Below, piece by piece: positions 35,694 to 44,275 of a stretch of 64,000 nt of DNA. The stretch comes from Pedobacter sp. ASV12 (GTDB lineage Bacteria > Bacteroidota > Bacteroidia > Sphingobacteriales > Sphingobacteriaceae): assembly GCF_016429155.1 (NCBI RefSeq), contig NZ_JAELUC010000006.1, forward strand, positions 20,731 to 84,730, written 5' to 3'. The notes under the pieces were generated by a model, which worked only from the letters and a program-made list of their open reading frames with translations, did no database searches and was not told where the DNA came from. The position numbers and the translations under genes were made by a program. Every line of letters starts with the position of its first letter. Positions within the stretch are counted from its first letter, which is position 1.

Positions 35694-36662
35694 ATGTTTT
35701 TCTCTATCATCATACCACTTTACAACCGTCCGCAAGAAATAGACGAACTGCTGGAAACCCTAACCAGGCAAACCTATACGCAGTTTGAGGTGCTGGTTAT
35801 TGAAGATGGTTCGGTAAACGATGCCAAGGATATTGTGGCTTCTTATGCCAACCGCTTAGACGTAAAATATTTTTTTAAGCCCAACGAGGGGCAAGGCTTT
35901 TCGCGCAATTTTGGTTTCGAACGCGCCAAAGGCGACTATTTTGTCATCTTCGATTCGGATTGCCTCATCCCGGCCGATTATCTCGAAATCGTAAAAGACT
36001 ATTTATTCGAGCATCAGCTGGATGCCTATGGCGGTCCTGATGCCGCGCACGATACCTTTACGCCTGTACAAAAAGCCATCAGCTACGCCATGACGTCGCC
36101 GTTTACTACCGGTGGTATCCGCGGCAATAAACAGCATATTGGCCAGTTCCATCCGCGTAGCTTTAACATGGGCGTATCAAGAGAAGTTTGGGAAAAGGTA
36201 GGAGGCTTTATCCTCACCCGTTTGGGCGAAGACATCGAGTACAGCATCCGTATCCACGAAAGCGGCTTTAAAATCGGCCTGATTCCGGCCGCCAAGGTTT
36301 TTCACAAGAGAAGAACCAGCTTTAAGCAATTTTATAAGCAGCTCCACTTTTTTGGGCGGGCAAGGATCAATATTTACAAACATTTCCCAGCAGAACTGAA
36401 ATTGGTGCATTTCTTTCCGGCGTTTTTTGTTGTCGGATTGGGCATTACCCTATTGTGCAACTTTATTTATTGGCCATTGGCCTGGGTATGCAATTTCTTT
36501 TTGCTGCTCTTTTTTGTGTTGATATTTTTTCATGCCTGGCAGGTCAACAAATCAATAAAAATTGCATTTTTGAGTGTAGTTGCATCTTTTATACAACTTA
36601 CGGCCTATGGTTTAGGCTTTATACAGGATTTTTTTAAGCGAATTATATTTAAACAATCATGA
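35694..36662 (+). CDS. GT2 glycosyltransferase with C-terminal membrane segments
   Basis: 322 residues: GT-A domain (SIIIPLYNRPQEIDELLETL, DSDCLIPADYLE with the divalent-metal motif, NMGVSREVWEKVGGF) followed by membrane helices (about 235-275 and 280-300). Probably transfers a sugar to a lipid or surface glycan. Its stop overlaps the start of the next gene by 4 bases. Confidence 0.9.
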   Translation: MFFSIIIPLYNRPQEIDELLETLTRQTYTQFEVLVIEDGSVNDAKDIVASYANRLDVKYFFKPNEGQGFSRNFGFERAKGDYFVIFDSDCLIPADYLEIVKDYLFEHQLDAYGGPDAAHDTFTPVQKAISYAMTSPFTTGGIRGNKQHIGQFHPRSFNMGVSREVWEKVGGFILTRLGEDIEYSIRIHESGFKIGLIPAAKVFHKRRTSFKQFYKQLHFFGRARINIYKHFPAELKLVHFFPAFFVVGLGITLLCNFIYWPLAWVCNFFLLLFFVLIFFHAWQVNKSIKIAFLSVVASFIQLTAYGLGFIQDFFKRIIFKQS

Positions 36663-37534
36663 TAGATTATCTAAAGGAAAGCACATTTGCGGTTAAGGAT
36701 GTCGTGTTGCAGGCCTGGAAGGTAACCAAAGAAAATTATTTTTCTATTGCTACGCTTTGCTTCCTGATCTTCATCACCGCATCTACCTCAACCTTTATGG
36801 CCTTCTTTATGGAAGAGCTGCATATTGGCATCAAGATCGTGATGCTGCTCATTTTCATCATGTGCTATTGCGTGATAGAGCTTTGCATGATCAAGTATAT
36901 TTTTCATTTGCTCGACGATGAAAATGCCGATATCAAGATTATCGATACCTTGCCTACCCGAAAGGAAATAGGCCGCTTCTTGTTGGGCACCATTTATTTT
37001 GGTATCAGTATCTTCTTAGTAGGTATTCTGCTCATGCCGGTGCTGTATATTTTAGACCTGGTTTTCAAATTTGCGGTAAGTCAGCATATTATTGCCGGTT
37101 ATGCCGAAACCGGCAAGATCATTGTTAACATAGCGGTGGTTATTGCCATGATCAGTATTTTCTTTACGTTTATCCGCATCATTTTCTTTCCTTTTTTCAT
37201 CATCGATAAGCATTCTCCGCCTTTCGAATCCATTAAGCTGAGCCTGGCCACTACCAAGGGCAACTTTATCAAGCTCATGTTTTTTTTGCTGGGTTTGGTC
37301 ATTGTACAAGCTATTGTATTTGGCTTTTTCTATGTAGTAGTGACCACAGGCTTCCGCTTGATCAATTTCTTCTTCGATACCGATATCAACCAATACATTT
37401 CGCTGATTGTGGTCATATTCAGCTCGTTTGTGATTGTGCCTTTTACGACGGCTTTTTTTGCGGTGGCCTACCGCAAGATCATGGGCGACTACAAAGGTGA
37501 CGAGCATCCGGATATTATCCATAACATTGTTTAA
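36659..37534 (+). CDS. Hypothetical polytopic membrane protein
   Basis: 291 residues with about six hydrophobic segments (for example FSIATLCFLIFITASTSTFM, IGRFLLGTIYFGISIFLVGI, FIKLMFFLLGLVIVQAIVFG). Overall appearance is of a glycerophosphodiesterase-type or DUF membrane domain. ATGA overlap with the preceding glycosyltransferase indicates an operon role in envelope assembly. No family assigned. Confidence 0.7.
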   Translation: MIDYLKESTFAVKDVVLQAWKVTKENYFSIATLCFLIFITASTSTFMAFFMEELHIGIKIVMLLIFIMCYCVIELCMIKYIFHLLDDENADIKIIDTLPTRKEIGRFLLGTIYFGISIFLVGILLMPVLYILDLVFKFAVSQHIIAGYAETGKIIVNIAVVIAMISIFFTFIRIIFFPFFIIDKHSPPFESIKLSLATTKGNFIKLMFFLLGLVIVQAIVFGFFYVVVTTGFRLINFFFDTDINQYISLIVVIFSSFVIVPFTTAFFAVAYRKIMGDYKGDEHPDIIHNIV

Positions 37535-37617
37535 TTTAAAGTGCACAGGTTTGTTAGCCATGGCTTCATTGGCAACTGAAAACCGAGCATTGTAAACGGG
37601 TAACTGTAAACTGAAAA

Positions 37618-39120
37618 ATGGGATTTAAAGCAGCATTGAGCAAGCCGTTTGCGGCATGGGTGGTAAAAGGAATTGACAAGTGGAAAAAGGATGCGGTAAA
37701 AGCGCAGCAAACCATCTTCCAATCGTTGATTAAAGGGGCTTCTGCTACGGTGTTTGGACATGACCATGATTTTGCATCCATAAAGAGCTATGCCGATTTC
37801 AAGGCGAAGGTGCCCATCCGCGATTACGAAACCTTGAAACCTTATGTAGATAGGGTTGTAGCTGGCGAAAAAAATATCCTCTGGAAAGGGAAACCAGCCT
37901 ATTTTGCCAAAACTTCGGGCACCACTTCTGGCGTAAAATACATTCCTATTTCAAAGGAATCGATGCCCGAACACATCAAGGCGGCCCGTAATGCCTTGTT
38001 AACCTATATTCATGAAACAGGCAAGGCCGATTTCGTAAATGGCAAAATGATCTTCCTGCAGGGTAGTCCGATTTTAACCGAAAAGCATGGCATTAAAATA
38101 GGGCGTTTATCGGGCATTGTAGCCCATCTGGTACCGGCATACTTGCAAAAAAACAGGCTGCCTTCATACCCAACCAATTGCATCGAAGATTGGGAGGAAA
38201 AGGTTGATGCGATTGTAGGCGAAACGATCAGCCAGGATATGACCCTGATTTCGGGTATTCCGCCATGGGTACAAATGTATTTTGATAGGCTCAAAGTAAA
38301 GTCTGGTGGCAAAAAAATAAAAGATATCTTCCAAAATTTTAGCCTGTTTGTTTATGGTGGCGTTAATTACGAACCTTACCGCGCCAAGATAGAGGCCAGC
38401 ATTGGCAAAAAGATCGATTCGATAGAAACCTATCCGGCATCAGAAGGTTTTATTGCCTATCAGGACAGTCAACAGGAAAAAGGACTTTTGCTATTGGCCA
38501 ACGCCGGCATTTTTTACGAATTTATTCCCGCCGACGAGTACTATAATGAAAATCCAACCCGGTTAAGTTTGGGCGAAGTGGAGCTGGACAAGAATTACGC
38601 ACTGATTTTAAACACCAATGCCGGTTTATGGGGCTATAGCATTGGCGATACCGTGAAATTTGTGTCGAAAAACCCCTATAAGATTTTGGTCACCGGTCGC
38701 ATCAAGCATTTCATTTCGGCTTTTGGCGAGCATGTTATCGGCGAGGAGGTAGAGCATGCGTTGCTTTCGGTAGCCAACGAGGAAGGGGTAGAAATTACAG
38801 AATTTACTGTAGCGCCGCAGGTGAATGCGCCAGATGGGCAATTGCCTTACCATGAGTGGTTTGTAGAGTTTGGTACGGAGCCGAAAGACCCGCAAGCCTT
38901 CGCCGCTAAAGTAGATAAGGCTTTGCAAAAGAAGAATATTTACTATTTTGACCTCATTGAAGGCAAAATCCTGCAACCGTTAATTATCCGTACCTTGCAG
39001 CAAGATGCTTTTGTAAACTATATGCGCGCTGCTGGCAAGCTTGGCGGACAAAACAAAGTGCCTCGTTTAAGCAACGATAGAAAGATTGCCGACGAGCTAA
39101 CGCAGTATGTGAAGACGTAG
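37618..39120 (+). CDS. GH3 auxin-responsive-promoter family protein (acyl-adenylate type)
   Basis: 500 residues matching the GH3 family, adenylating enzymes that conjugate amino acids to carboxylic acids in plants and occur in Bacteroidota with unknown substrate. Visible marks: the N-terminal TIFQSLIKGASATVFGHDHDF, the adenylation motif TSGTTSGVKYIP, the SVETYPASEGF-like motif (here IETYPASEGFIAYQD) and the C-terminal hinge GRIKHFISAFGEHV. Start at 37618 follows a GTAAACTG-type spacer. Confidence 0.92.
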   Translation: MGFKAALSKPFAAWVVKGIDKWKKDAVKAQQTIFQSLIKGASATVFGHDHDFASIKSYADFKAKVPIRDYETLKPYVDRVVAGEKNILWKGKPAYFAKTSGTTSGVKYIPISKESMPEHIKAARNALLTYIHETGKADFVNGKMIFLQGSPILTEKHGIKIGRLSGIVAHLVPAYLQKNRLPSYPTNCIEDWEEKVDAIVGETISQDMTLISGIPPWVQMYFDRLKVKSGGKKIKDIFQNFSLFVYGGVNYEPYRAKIEASIGKKIDSIETYPASEGFIAYQDSQQEKGLLLLANAGIFYEFIPADEYYNENPTRLSLGEVELDKNYALILNTNAGLWGYSIGDTVKFVSKNPYKILVTGRIKHFISAFGEHVIGEEVEHALLSVANEEGVEITEFTVAPQVNAPDGQLPYHEWFVEFGTEPKDPQAFAAKVDKALQKKNIYYFDLIEGKILQPLIIRTLQQDAFVNYMRAAGKLGGQNKVPRLSNDRKIADELTQYVKT

Positions 39121-39172
39121 ATTGCTATCCCTATGGTAATTCCAGAATGGATGGTACTTAAAAAAGAATGAA

Positions 39173-40351
39173 TTGAAGAATATAGCTATACTAGGCAGTA
39201 CAGGATCAATAGGTACACAAGCTTTGGAAGTGGTTCGGAGCAATCCAACGCAGTACCGCGTAAATGCGCTCACTGCGCAGCGCAATGCCGATCTGCTGAT
39301 TGAACAGGCACTCGAATTTAAGCCAGATTTGGTGGTGATTACTTGCGAAGACCATTATCAAACGGTTAAAAATGCCTTGCCCCATACGCAGGTGTTGTGT
39401 GGCGAAGACGCTTTGTTGGCGGCTGTTCAACTGCCCCAAACCCAATTGGTTTTAACGGCCATTATGGGTTCGGTAGGGCTCAAACCTACCATTGCCGCGA
39501 TCGAAGCTAAAAAAGACATCGGCTTGGCGAATAAGGAAACCCTGGTGGTAGCCGGCGAATTGGTGATGCAGCTGGCCAAACAAAACGGTGTTAGCATCAT
39601 TCCGGTTGATTCGGAGCACTCGGCTATTTTTCAATGCCTGGTTGGTGAAGCAAACAACACCATCGAAAAAATCATGCTCACCGCTTCTGGCGGACCTTTC
39701 AGGGGCAAGGATAGGGCTTTCTTGGCTCATGTAACCAAGGCACAGGCTTTAAAGCATCCCAATTGGGTAATGGGAGCCAAAATCACCATCGACTCGGCTT
39801 CGCTGATGAACAAAGGCTTGGAGGCTATAGAGGCCAAATGGTTGTTTGGATTAACCGGCAACCAAATTGAGGTTGTTGTCCATCCACAGTCGATCATCCA
39901 TTCGATGGTACAGTTTAGCGATGGCTCTATCAAAGCGCAAATGGGGCTTCCCGACATGAAATTGCCTATCCATTATGCTTTGGCCTATCCTCATCGCATG
40001 GTTAGCAACTTCGAGCGTTTCAACTTTTTGAACTATCCTGAACTGAGTTTTGCACAAGCAGATACCCAAACCTTCAGAAACCTCGGCCTGGCTTATCAGG
40101 CCATGGAAAAAGGAGGGAACATGCCCTGTATCATTAATGCCGCCAACGAAGTGGTAGTTGATGCTTTTTTAAAGGATAACATCGGTTTTTTACAAATGAG
40201 CGATGTCATCGAAACCTGTATGGAAAGCATCGGCTTTATAGCGCATCCAACGCTCAACAATTATTTAGAAACCGACCGGCAGACACGTATATTTGCCAGC
40301 GAACTCGTAACAAAACAAAATTTAACCAATCTAAAAACAAAAACACACTAA
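39173..40351 (+). CDS. ispC: 1-deoxy-D-xylulose-5-phosphate reductoisomerase IspC
   Basis: Second enzyme of the MEP isoprenoid pathway, 392 residues, NADPH- and divalent-metal-dependent. Signature NADPH motif GSTGSIGTQAL at the N-terminus, substrate/metal region IIPVDSEHSAIFQ, SGGPFRG, and KITIDSASLMNKGLE-type segments. The start is TTG at 39173: no in-frame ATG precedes the GSTGSIG motif before the stop at 39137, so a non-ATG start is required. rseP follows by 7 bases. Confidence 0.96.
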   Translation: MKNIAILGSTGSIGTQALEVVRSNPTQYRVNALTAQRNADLLIEQALEFKPDLVVITCEDHYQTVKNALPHTQVLCGEDALLAAVQLPQTQLVLTAIMGSVGLKPTIAAIEAKKDIGLANKETLVVAGELVMQLAKQNGVSIIPVDSEHSAIFQCLVGEANNTIEKIMLTASGGPFRGKDRAFLAHVTKAQALKHPNWVMGAKITIDSASLMNKGLEAIEAKWLFGLTGNQIEVVVHPQSIIHSMVQFSDGSIKAQMGLPDMKLPIHYALAYPHRMVSNFERFNFLNYPELSFAQADTQTFRNLGLAYQAMEKGGNMPCIINAANEVVVDAFLKDNIGFLQMSDVIETCMESIGFIAHPTLNNYLETDRQTRIFASELVTKQNLTNLKTKTH

Positions 40352-40358
40352 ATACGAT

Positions 40359-41762
40359 ATGAATGGACTGATTATGGCGGGCCAGCTTTTGCTGGGTTTA
40401 TCAATACTAGTAATCTTACACGAGTTAGGACATTTTTTGGCGGCGCGTGCCTTTGGCATAAAAGTAGAGAAGTTCTATCTTTTCTTCGATGCCTGGGGAG
40501 TGAAGTTGGTTAGCTTCAAAGTGGGCGAAACTGAATATGGAATTGGCTGGCTGCCTTTGGGGGGCTACGTCAAGATTTCAGGTATGATAGACGAGTCTAT
40601 GGATACCGAGCAAATGGCTTTGCCGGCAGAACCTTGGGAGTTCCGTTCAAAACCTGCCTGGCAGCGTTTAATCGTTATGCTGGGCGGTATTATTGTCAAT
40701 ATCGTCGTAGGTATCTTCATTTTTTGGATGATTACCTTTAAATACGGCGAAAACTATACGCCTAACGACCAGTTGACAAATGGCGTATCGCCAGGAGTTA
40801 TCGGCAAAAGTTTGGGACTACAAAACGGCGACAAGATTTTGGCGATCAACGGACAAAAAGTAATCCGTTTCGAAGAACTGATGAGCTCGAAGGTACTTTT
40901 GGGTAGTCCTAAGCTTACCATTGCCAGGAACGGCAAAGCCATGGACTATAAAGTGCCAGAAACCGTATTGGATAGTATCAGCGAATATGGGATAAAAGAA
41001 TTTGTAGCACCGAGGTTTGCGGTAAAAAACATCAACCTTGTATTTAAACCATCTGATAATAAGGTCAATCCAAAAGGTCTTATCGATAAAATCAAAAATC
41101 TTTTTGGCAAATATAAACAAGTACAATATTCTACCGCTGCATACGATGCCGGAATTAGAACTGGCGATAGCATCATAACGGTTAACGGCAAAACGCTTCC
41201 ACTCAGGGATCAGGTTATTGCAGAAGTCAAGGCATCGGCTGGCAAAACAATCGCAGTTCAAGTATCCAGAAAAGGAAAAATCATAGATTTTAATCCTAAA
41301 GTTGCCAAAGACGGTACTATCGGAATTGGATTTGCAGTTTTCGACTTGCCTGAAAAGCATGTGGATTATAGCTTTTTAGAGTCGTTTTCAGTTGGTACAG
41401 ACAAAGCCTGGACAACGTTTTCTGATAATGCCAAGGGTATTTGGAAGATGATTACCGGAAAAGTAAGCGCGCGTAACATCAGCAGCCCGATTGGCATCGC
41501 ACAGGTTTACGGAAGCGATTTCGATTGGGAGAACTTCTGGCGCTTAACCGGCCTTATCTCTATTGCATTGGCTTTTATGAACTTGTTGCCTATTCCGGCA
41601 CTTGATGGTGGCCACGTGGTGTTTTTGATTATTGAAATGATCAAAGGCAAGCCATTGAGCGATAAGTTCATGGAACGTGCCCAAATTGTAGGTTTCGTGA
41701 TCCTGCTCAGCTTGATGGTTTTCGCCTTCGGCAACGATATACTCAAACTGTTTGGCAAATAA
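40359..41762 (+). CDS. rseP: Site-2 protease RseP
   Basis: Intramembrane zinc metalloprotease, 467 residues. Active site H21-E-L-G-H25 in the first membrane helix (VILHELGHFLAAR), LDG motif in the C-terminal helix (LLPIPALDGGHVVF). Two PDZ-like segments (LQNGDKILAINGQ and IRTGDSIITVNGK) lie between the two membrane parts. Cleaves anti-sigma factors and signal-peptide remnants. Directly follows ispC, the common Bacteroidota order. Confidence 0.95.
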   Translation: MNGLIMAGQLLLGLSILVILHELGHFLAARAFGIKVEKFYLFFDAWGVKLVSFKVGETEYGIGWLPLGGYVKISGMIDESMDTEQMALPAEPWEFRSKPAWQRLIVMLGGIIVNIVVGIFIFWMITFKYGENYTPNDQLTNGVSPGVIGKSLGLQNGDKILAINGQKVIRFEELMSSKVLLGSPKLTIARNGKAMDYKVPETVLDSISEYGIKEFVAPRFAVKNINLVFKPSDNKVNPKGLIDKIKNLFGKYKQVQYSTAAYDAGIRTGDSIITVNGKTLPLRDQVIAEVKASAGKTIAVQVSRKGKIIDFNPKVAKDGTIGIGFAVFDLPEKHVDYSFLESFSVGTDKAWTTFSDNAKGIWKMITGKVSARNISSPIGIAQVYGSDFDWENFWRLTGLISIALAFMNLLPIPALDGGHVVFLIIEMIKGKPLSDKFMERAQIVGFVILLSLMVFAFGNDILKLFGK

Positions 41763-41850
41763 TATGTACGAGGTTAGCGGCTTGAGCAATCATCTTAAGC
41801 CTCTGGCCTTTAGCCATCCACTTTAGTTTTCAAGCTTTAACCTTCAACCC

Positions 41851-42372
41851 ATGGACTACTTCGAATTTTACGAATTGCCTATCAGCTTTCATCCCGACCA
41901 ACAATTGGTGAGGCAAAAGTTTTATGAGCTGAGCAAGAAATATCATCCCGATTTTTATATCAACGAAGACCAAGCCAAGCAAGACGAGGTTTTGGAGCTT
42001 TCTACGCTTAACAACAAAGCTTTTCAGGTGTTGAAAGACCCGCAGAAAATACTGCATTATGTGCTAAGTTTAAAGGGCCAGTTGCAAGATGGAGAGCATT
42101 ACGTATTGCCCCAAGGTTTCTTAATGGAAGTGATGGATGTAAACGAAGCTTTGATGGAACTGGAGTTTGAGCCAGAGGCCGGCAAGCTGGAAGAAGTAAA
42201 AGCCCAGATTGCGCAGATCGAACAGGCGCTTCATCAAGAGCTGGAAACCTTAACAGTAAGTTTCGATCGGCAACAAGGTAACGAAGAAACAAAGCTCAAA
42301 GCCATCAAGGATTTGTATTACCGCAACAAATACCTGCAACGGTTAGCCGAAAGCCTGGCCAAGTTGGGTTAA
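41851..42372 (+). CDS. hscB: Fe-S cluster co-chaperone HscB
   Basis: 173 residues: J-type domain with HPD in KKYHPDFYIN (about residues 32-34), and the C-terminal helical oligomerisation domain (LMEVMDVNEALMELEFEPEAGK). Works with HscA in iron-sulfur cluster transfer from IscU. No isc genes lie next to it. Confidence 0.9.
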   Translation: MDYFEFYELPISFHPDQQLVRQKFYELSKKYHPDFYINEDQAKQDEVLELSTLNNKAFQVLKDPQKILHYVLSLKGQLQDGEHYVLPQGFLMEVMDVNEALMELEFEPEAGKLEEVKAQIAQIEQALHQELETLTVSFDRQQGNEETKLKAIKDLYYRNKYLQRLAESLAKLG

Positions 42373-42435
42373 AGCAAATAAGGTTAAAGGATTGTCAAAA
42401 AGGAAAATCGAGCCATTCGCTCAGTCTTGAATGGT

Positions 42436-42443
42436 TACTTTTG
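42436..42443 (+). promoter_or_regulatory. -7 promoter element of the DUF3817 gene
   Basis: TACTTTTG matches TAnnTTTG and ends 18 bases before the predicted ATG at 42462. No clear TTTG -33 box at the usual spacing. Confidence 0.4.
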
Positions 42444-42461
42444 AGGCATACCCTTAAATTT

Positions 42462-42758
42462 ATGACTTCTTTACACATTTTCAGAAAAGTAGCTGTAGCC
42501 GAAGGAATTTCTTACCTGCTGCTGCTGTTTATTGCCATGCCTTTAAAATACCTGGCCGATATACCTTTGGCGGTTAAATATACCGGATGGGCGCACGGTT
42601 TATTATTTGTGGGCTATGCCGCTTGCTTGGTCATGGCCTGGCAAGAAACCAAGTGGAAATTTAGCAAGGCGGTACTTATTTTTGTGGCTTCTTTATTGCC
42701 TTTTGCACCATTTTTTGTAGATAAAAAATTAAAGGACGAAGAGCCACAGGCTGATTAA
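42462..42758 (+). CDS. DUF3817 membrane protein
   Basis: 98 residues with three membrane helices (about 12-30, 42-62, 67-88), matching DUF3817 (GISYLLLLFIAMPLKYLADIP, then KYTGWAHGLLFVGYAACLVMAW). Start taken at ATG 42462. Its stop overlaps the ATG of the acetyltransferase gene by 1 base (TAATG). Confidence 0.8.
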   Translation: MTSLHIFRKVAVAEGISYLLLLFIAMPLKYLADIPLAVKYTGWAHGLLFVGYAACLVMAWQETKWKFSKAVLIFVASLLPFAPFFVDKKLKDEEPQAD

Positions 42759-43288
42759 TGGAAGCGCTTATCGAATTTATACAGATAGATAGTTCGGCAA
42801 CGGAAGCACTGGTAGCCATAAGCACCGAAACTTTTACAGAAACCTTTGCGCCGACCAATTCGGCCGGGAGCATGGCGCAATATGTAGCTAATAACCTAAC
42901 TGCAACCAAACTTAGTAAAGAACTGGATTGTAGGGATTCGGCATTTTATTTGGTCAAAGTCAATTCGGAGGTAGCCGGTTACCTCAAGCTCAATTTTAAC
43001 GAGGCGCAAAGCGATGTAAAAGATGCAAATGCCGTAGAAATAGAACGCATTTATTTGAAGAGAGCTTTTCAGGGGCAAAAACTAGGGCTTTTTCTGATAA
43101 ACAAGGCCATAGAAATAGCCAAACTCGAAGGTAAGCGGTACGTGTGGCTGGGCGTATGGGAGCATAACCACAAGGCCATCAGTTTTTACCAGAAAATAGG
43201 TTTTGTGCAATTTGATAGCCACGAATTTAAGCTTGGCGATGAAATACAGCTAGACCTGATGATGAAGCTGGAGTTAAAGGAAGCGTAG
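42758..43288 (+). CDS. GNAT-family N-acetyltransferase
   Basis: 176 residues; the acetyl-CoA binding core is IERIYLKRAFQGQKLGLFLINKAIEIA (residues about 90-115), with the downstream VWLGVWEHNHKAISFYQKIGF motif typical of GNAT enzymes. Substrate unknown. Translationally coupled to the DUF3817 gene. Confidence 0.9.
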   Translation: MEALIEFIQIDSSATEALVAISTETFTETFAPTNSAGSMAQYVANNLTATKLSKELDCRDSAFYLVKVNSEVAGYLKLNFNEAQSDVKDANAVEIERIYLKRAFQGQKLGLFLINKAIEIAKLEGKRYVWLGVWEHNHKAISFYQKIGFVQFDSHEFKLGDEIQLDLMMKLELKEA

Positions 43289-43368
43289 ATGGCTAAAGCT
43301 GGACGATAAATTAGAATGGCCGAGACGTTCTATCCCGGCCGTTAATTATCGAACCAAGCACCAAATGC

Positions 43369-43854
43369 TTAACCTAAAATTCCTTCCAGCTTATTGAACA
43401 TCTTGATCCAGCTTTGGTAAGCGCCAGTGGCTTTGGCCTGTGCCTCCGGAATGGTTTGGTGCAGGGTAAGCTTGGTTTGCTCGCCAATGGCTGCGAAAGT
43501 TACCGTGGTGATGGTTTCTTGAGGCCAGTCTTCAGGTTTTCCGGCAGCAAGGGCTTCTACAGCGCTGCCCTGCTCATCGGTTAAAATCATGGTAAAAACC
43601 AGTTTTTCGGGAAAAACCACTTCCTGGTAAGTTCCTTTGATCCAGCAGTCGCCATGTACCGGGTCGTGAACACAAGAGTGGAATTCGCCATTTTGGGTAA
43701 CATCAAGTGTTTTGAACTCAATCGTACAGCCATCGGGTGCGTACCAGTTGACCAATAATTGGGGATCTGTCCATGCTTTGAACACCAATTCTCTCGGTGC
43801 GTTGAAAAGGTGGCTGATCAGCACTTCCTTTTCTTCTGTTTTACTTTGTTCCAT
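43369..43854 (-). CDS. SRPBCC (AHSA1-like) protein
   Basis: 161 residues of the START/Bet v1 (AHSA1) fold: LFNAPRELVFKAWTDPQLLVNWYAP at the N-terminus, central EFHSCVHDPVHGDCWIKGTY, and C-terminal KMFNKLEGIL. These proteins bind hydrophobic ligands. Overlaps the ArsR-type gene upstream by 14 bases, the usual ArsR-SRPBCC operon. Confidence 0.88.
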   Translation of the reverse strand: MEQSKTEEKEVLISHLFNAPRELVFKAWTDPQLLVNWYAPDGCTIEFKTLDVTQNGEFHSCVHDPVHGDCWIKGTYQEVVFPEKLVFTMILTDEQGSAVEALAAGKPEDWPQETITTVTFAAIGEQTKLTLHQTIPEAQAKATGAYQSWIKMFNKLEGILG

Positions 43855-44182
43855 TTTCTTTTTGGTTTTCTTTTAATTCGGTTAGGTAATTATCCAATGC
43901 CTCAAAACGGCCAACCCAGTGTTTTTTATACTGTTCAACCCAGTTGGCCACTTCGTTTAGTTTGCCTAATTGTGCCTCACAAAAACGCTCGCGCCCCTGT
44001 TGCCTCATGGTAACCAAACCACATTCGGTTAAAATTTGGATATGCTTTGATACCGCCTGCCTGCTGATGTCGAAGGTTTCGGCAACTTCGTTAAGCGATA
44101 AGGGAGCCTGTGCTATCCTGTGGATGATCTCCCTGCGGGTAGGATCGGCAATGGCCTGAAAAACATCTCTTCGTGTGATCAT
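43841..44182 (-). CDS. ArsR-family transcriptional regulator
   Basis: 113 residues from ATG 44182 (MITRRDVFQAIADPTRREII). Winged HTH with the recognition helix SRQAVSKHIQILTECGLV. No metal-binding cysteine box. Regulates its own operon with the downstream SRPBCC gene; an operator and consensus promoter lie just upstream. Confidence 0.92.
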   Translation of the reverse strand: MITRRDVFQAIADPTRREIIHRIAQAPLSLNEVAETFDISRQAVSKHIQILTECGLVTMRQQGRERFCEAQLGKLNEVANWVEQYKKHWVGRFEALDNYLTELKENQKENGTK

Positions 44183-44186
44183 ATTA

Positions 44187-44204
44187 TGCAACTATATGGT
44201 TGCA
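44187..44204. promoter_or_regulatory. Operator of the ArsR-SRPBCC operon
   Basis: TGCAAC-TATATG-GTTGCA: perfect 6-base arms around a 6-base spacer, centred 14 bases upstream of the start codon. A second imperfect symmetry (TTGCA at 44200-44204 and TGCAA at 44213-44217) extends it over the -7 box. Typical for ArsR autorepression. Confidence 0.6.
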
Positions 44205-44234
44205 AATATAAATGCAATCATTTGATTGCGCAAA
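44203..44234 (-). promoter_or_regulatory. Promoter of the ArsR-SRPBCC operon
   Basis: On the minus strand TTTG (44234-44231), 20 bases, TATATTTG (44210-44203): full Bacteroidota consensus. It overlaps the operator palindrome, so repressor binding would block it. Confidence 0.7.
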
Positions 44235-44275
44235 TTTATTTTCAAATCCTTGAAAGCAGGCCAGGTTGAGTGGTG

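Noticed and set aside
42008..42292. Minus-strand open frame within hscB
   Set aside because: Antisense to a well-conserved gene, no start context or homology features; a shadow frame, as are most antisense frames across the macroglobulin, his and GH genes.
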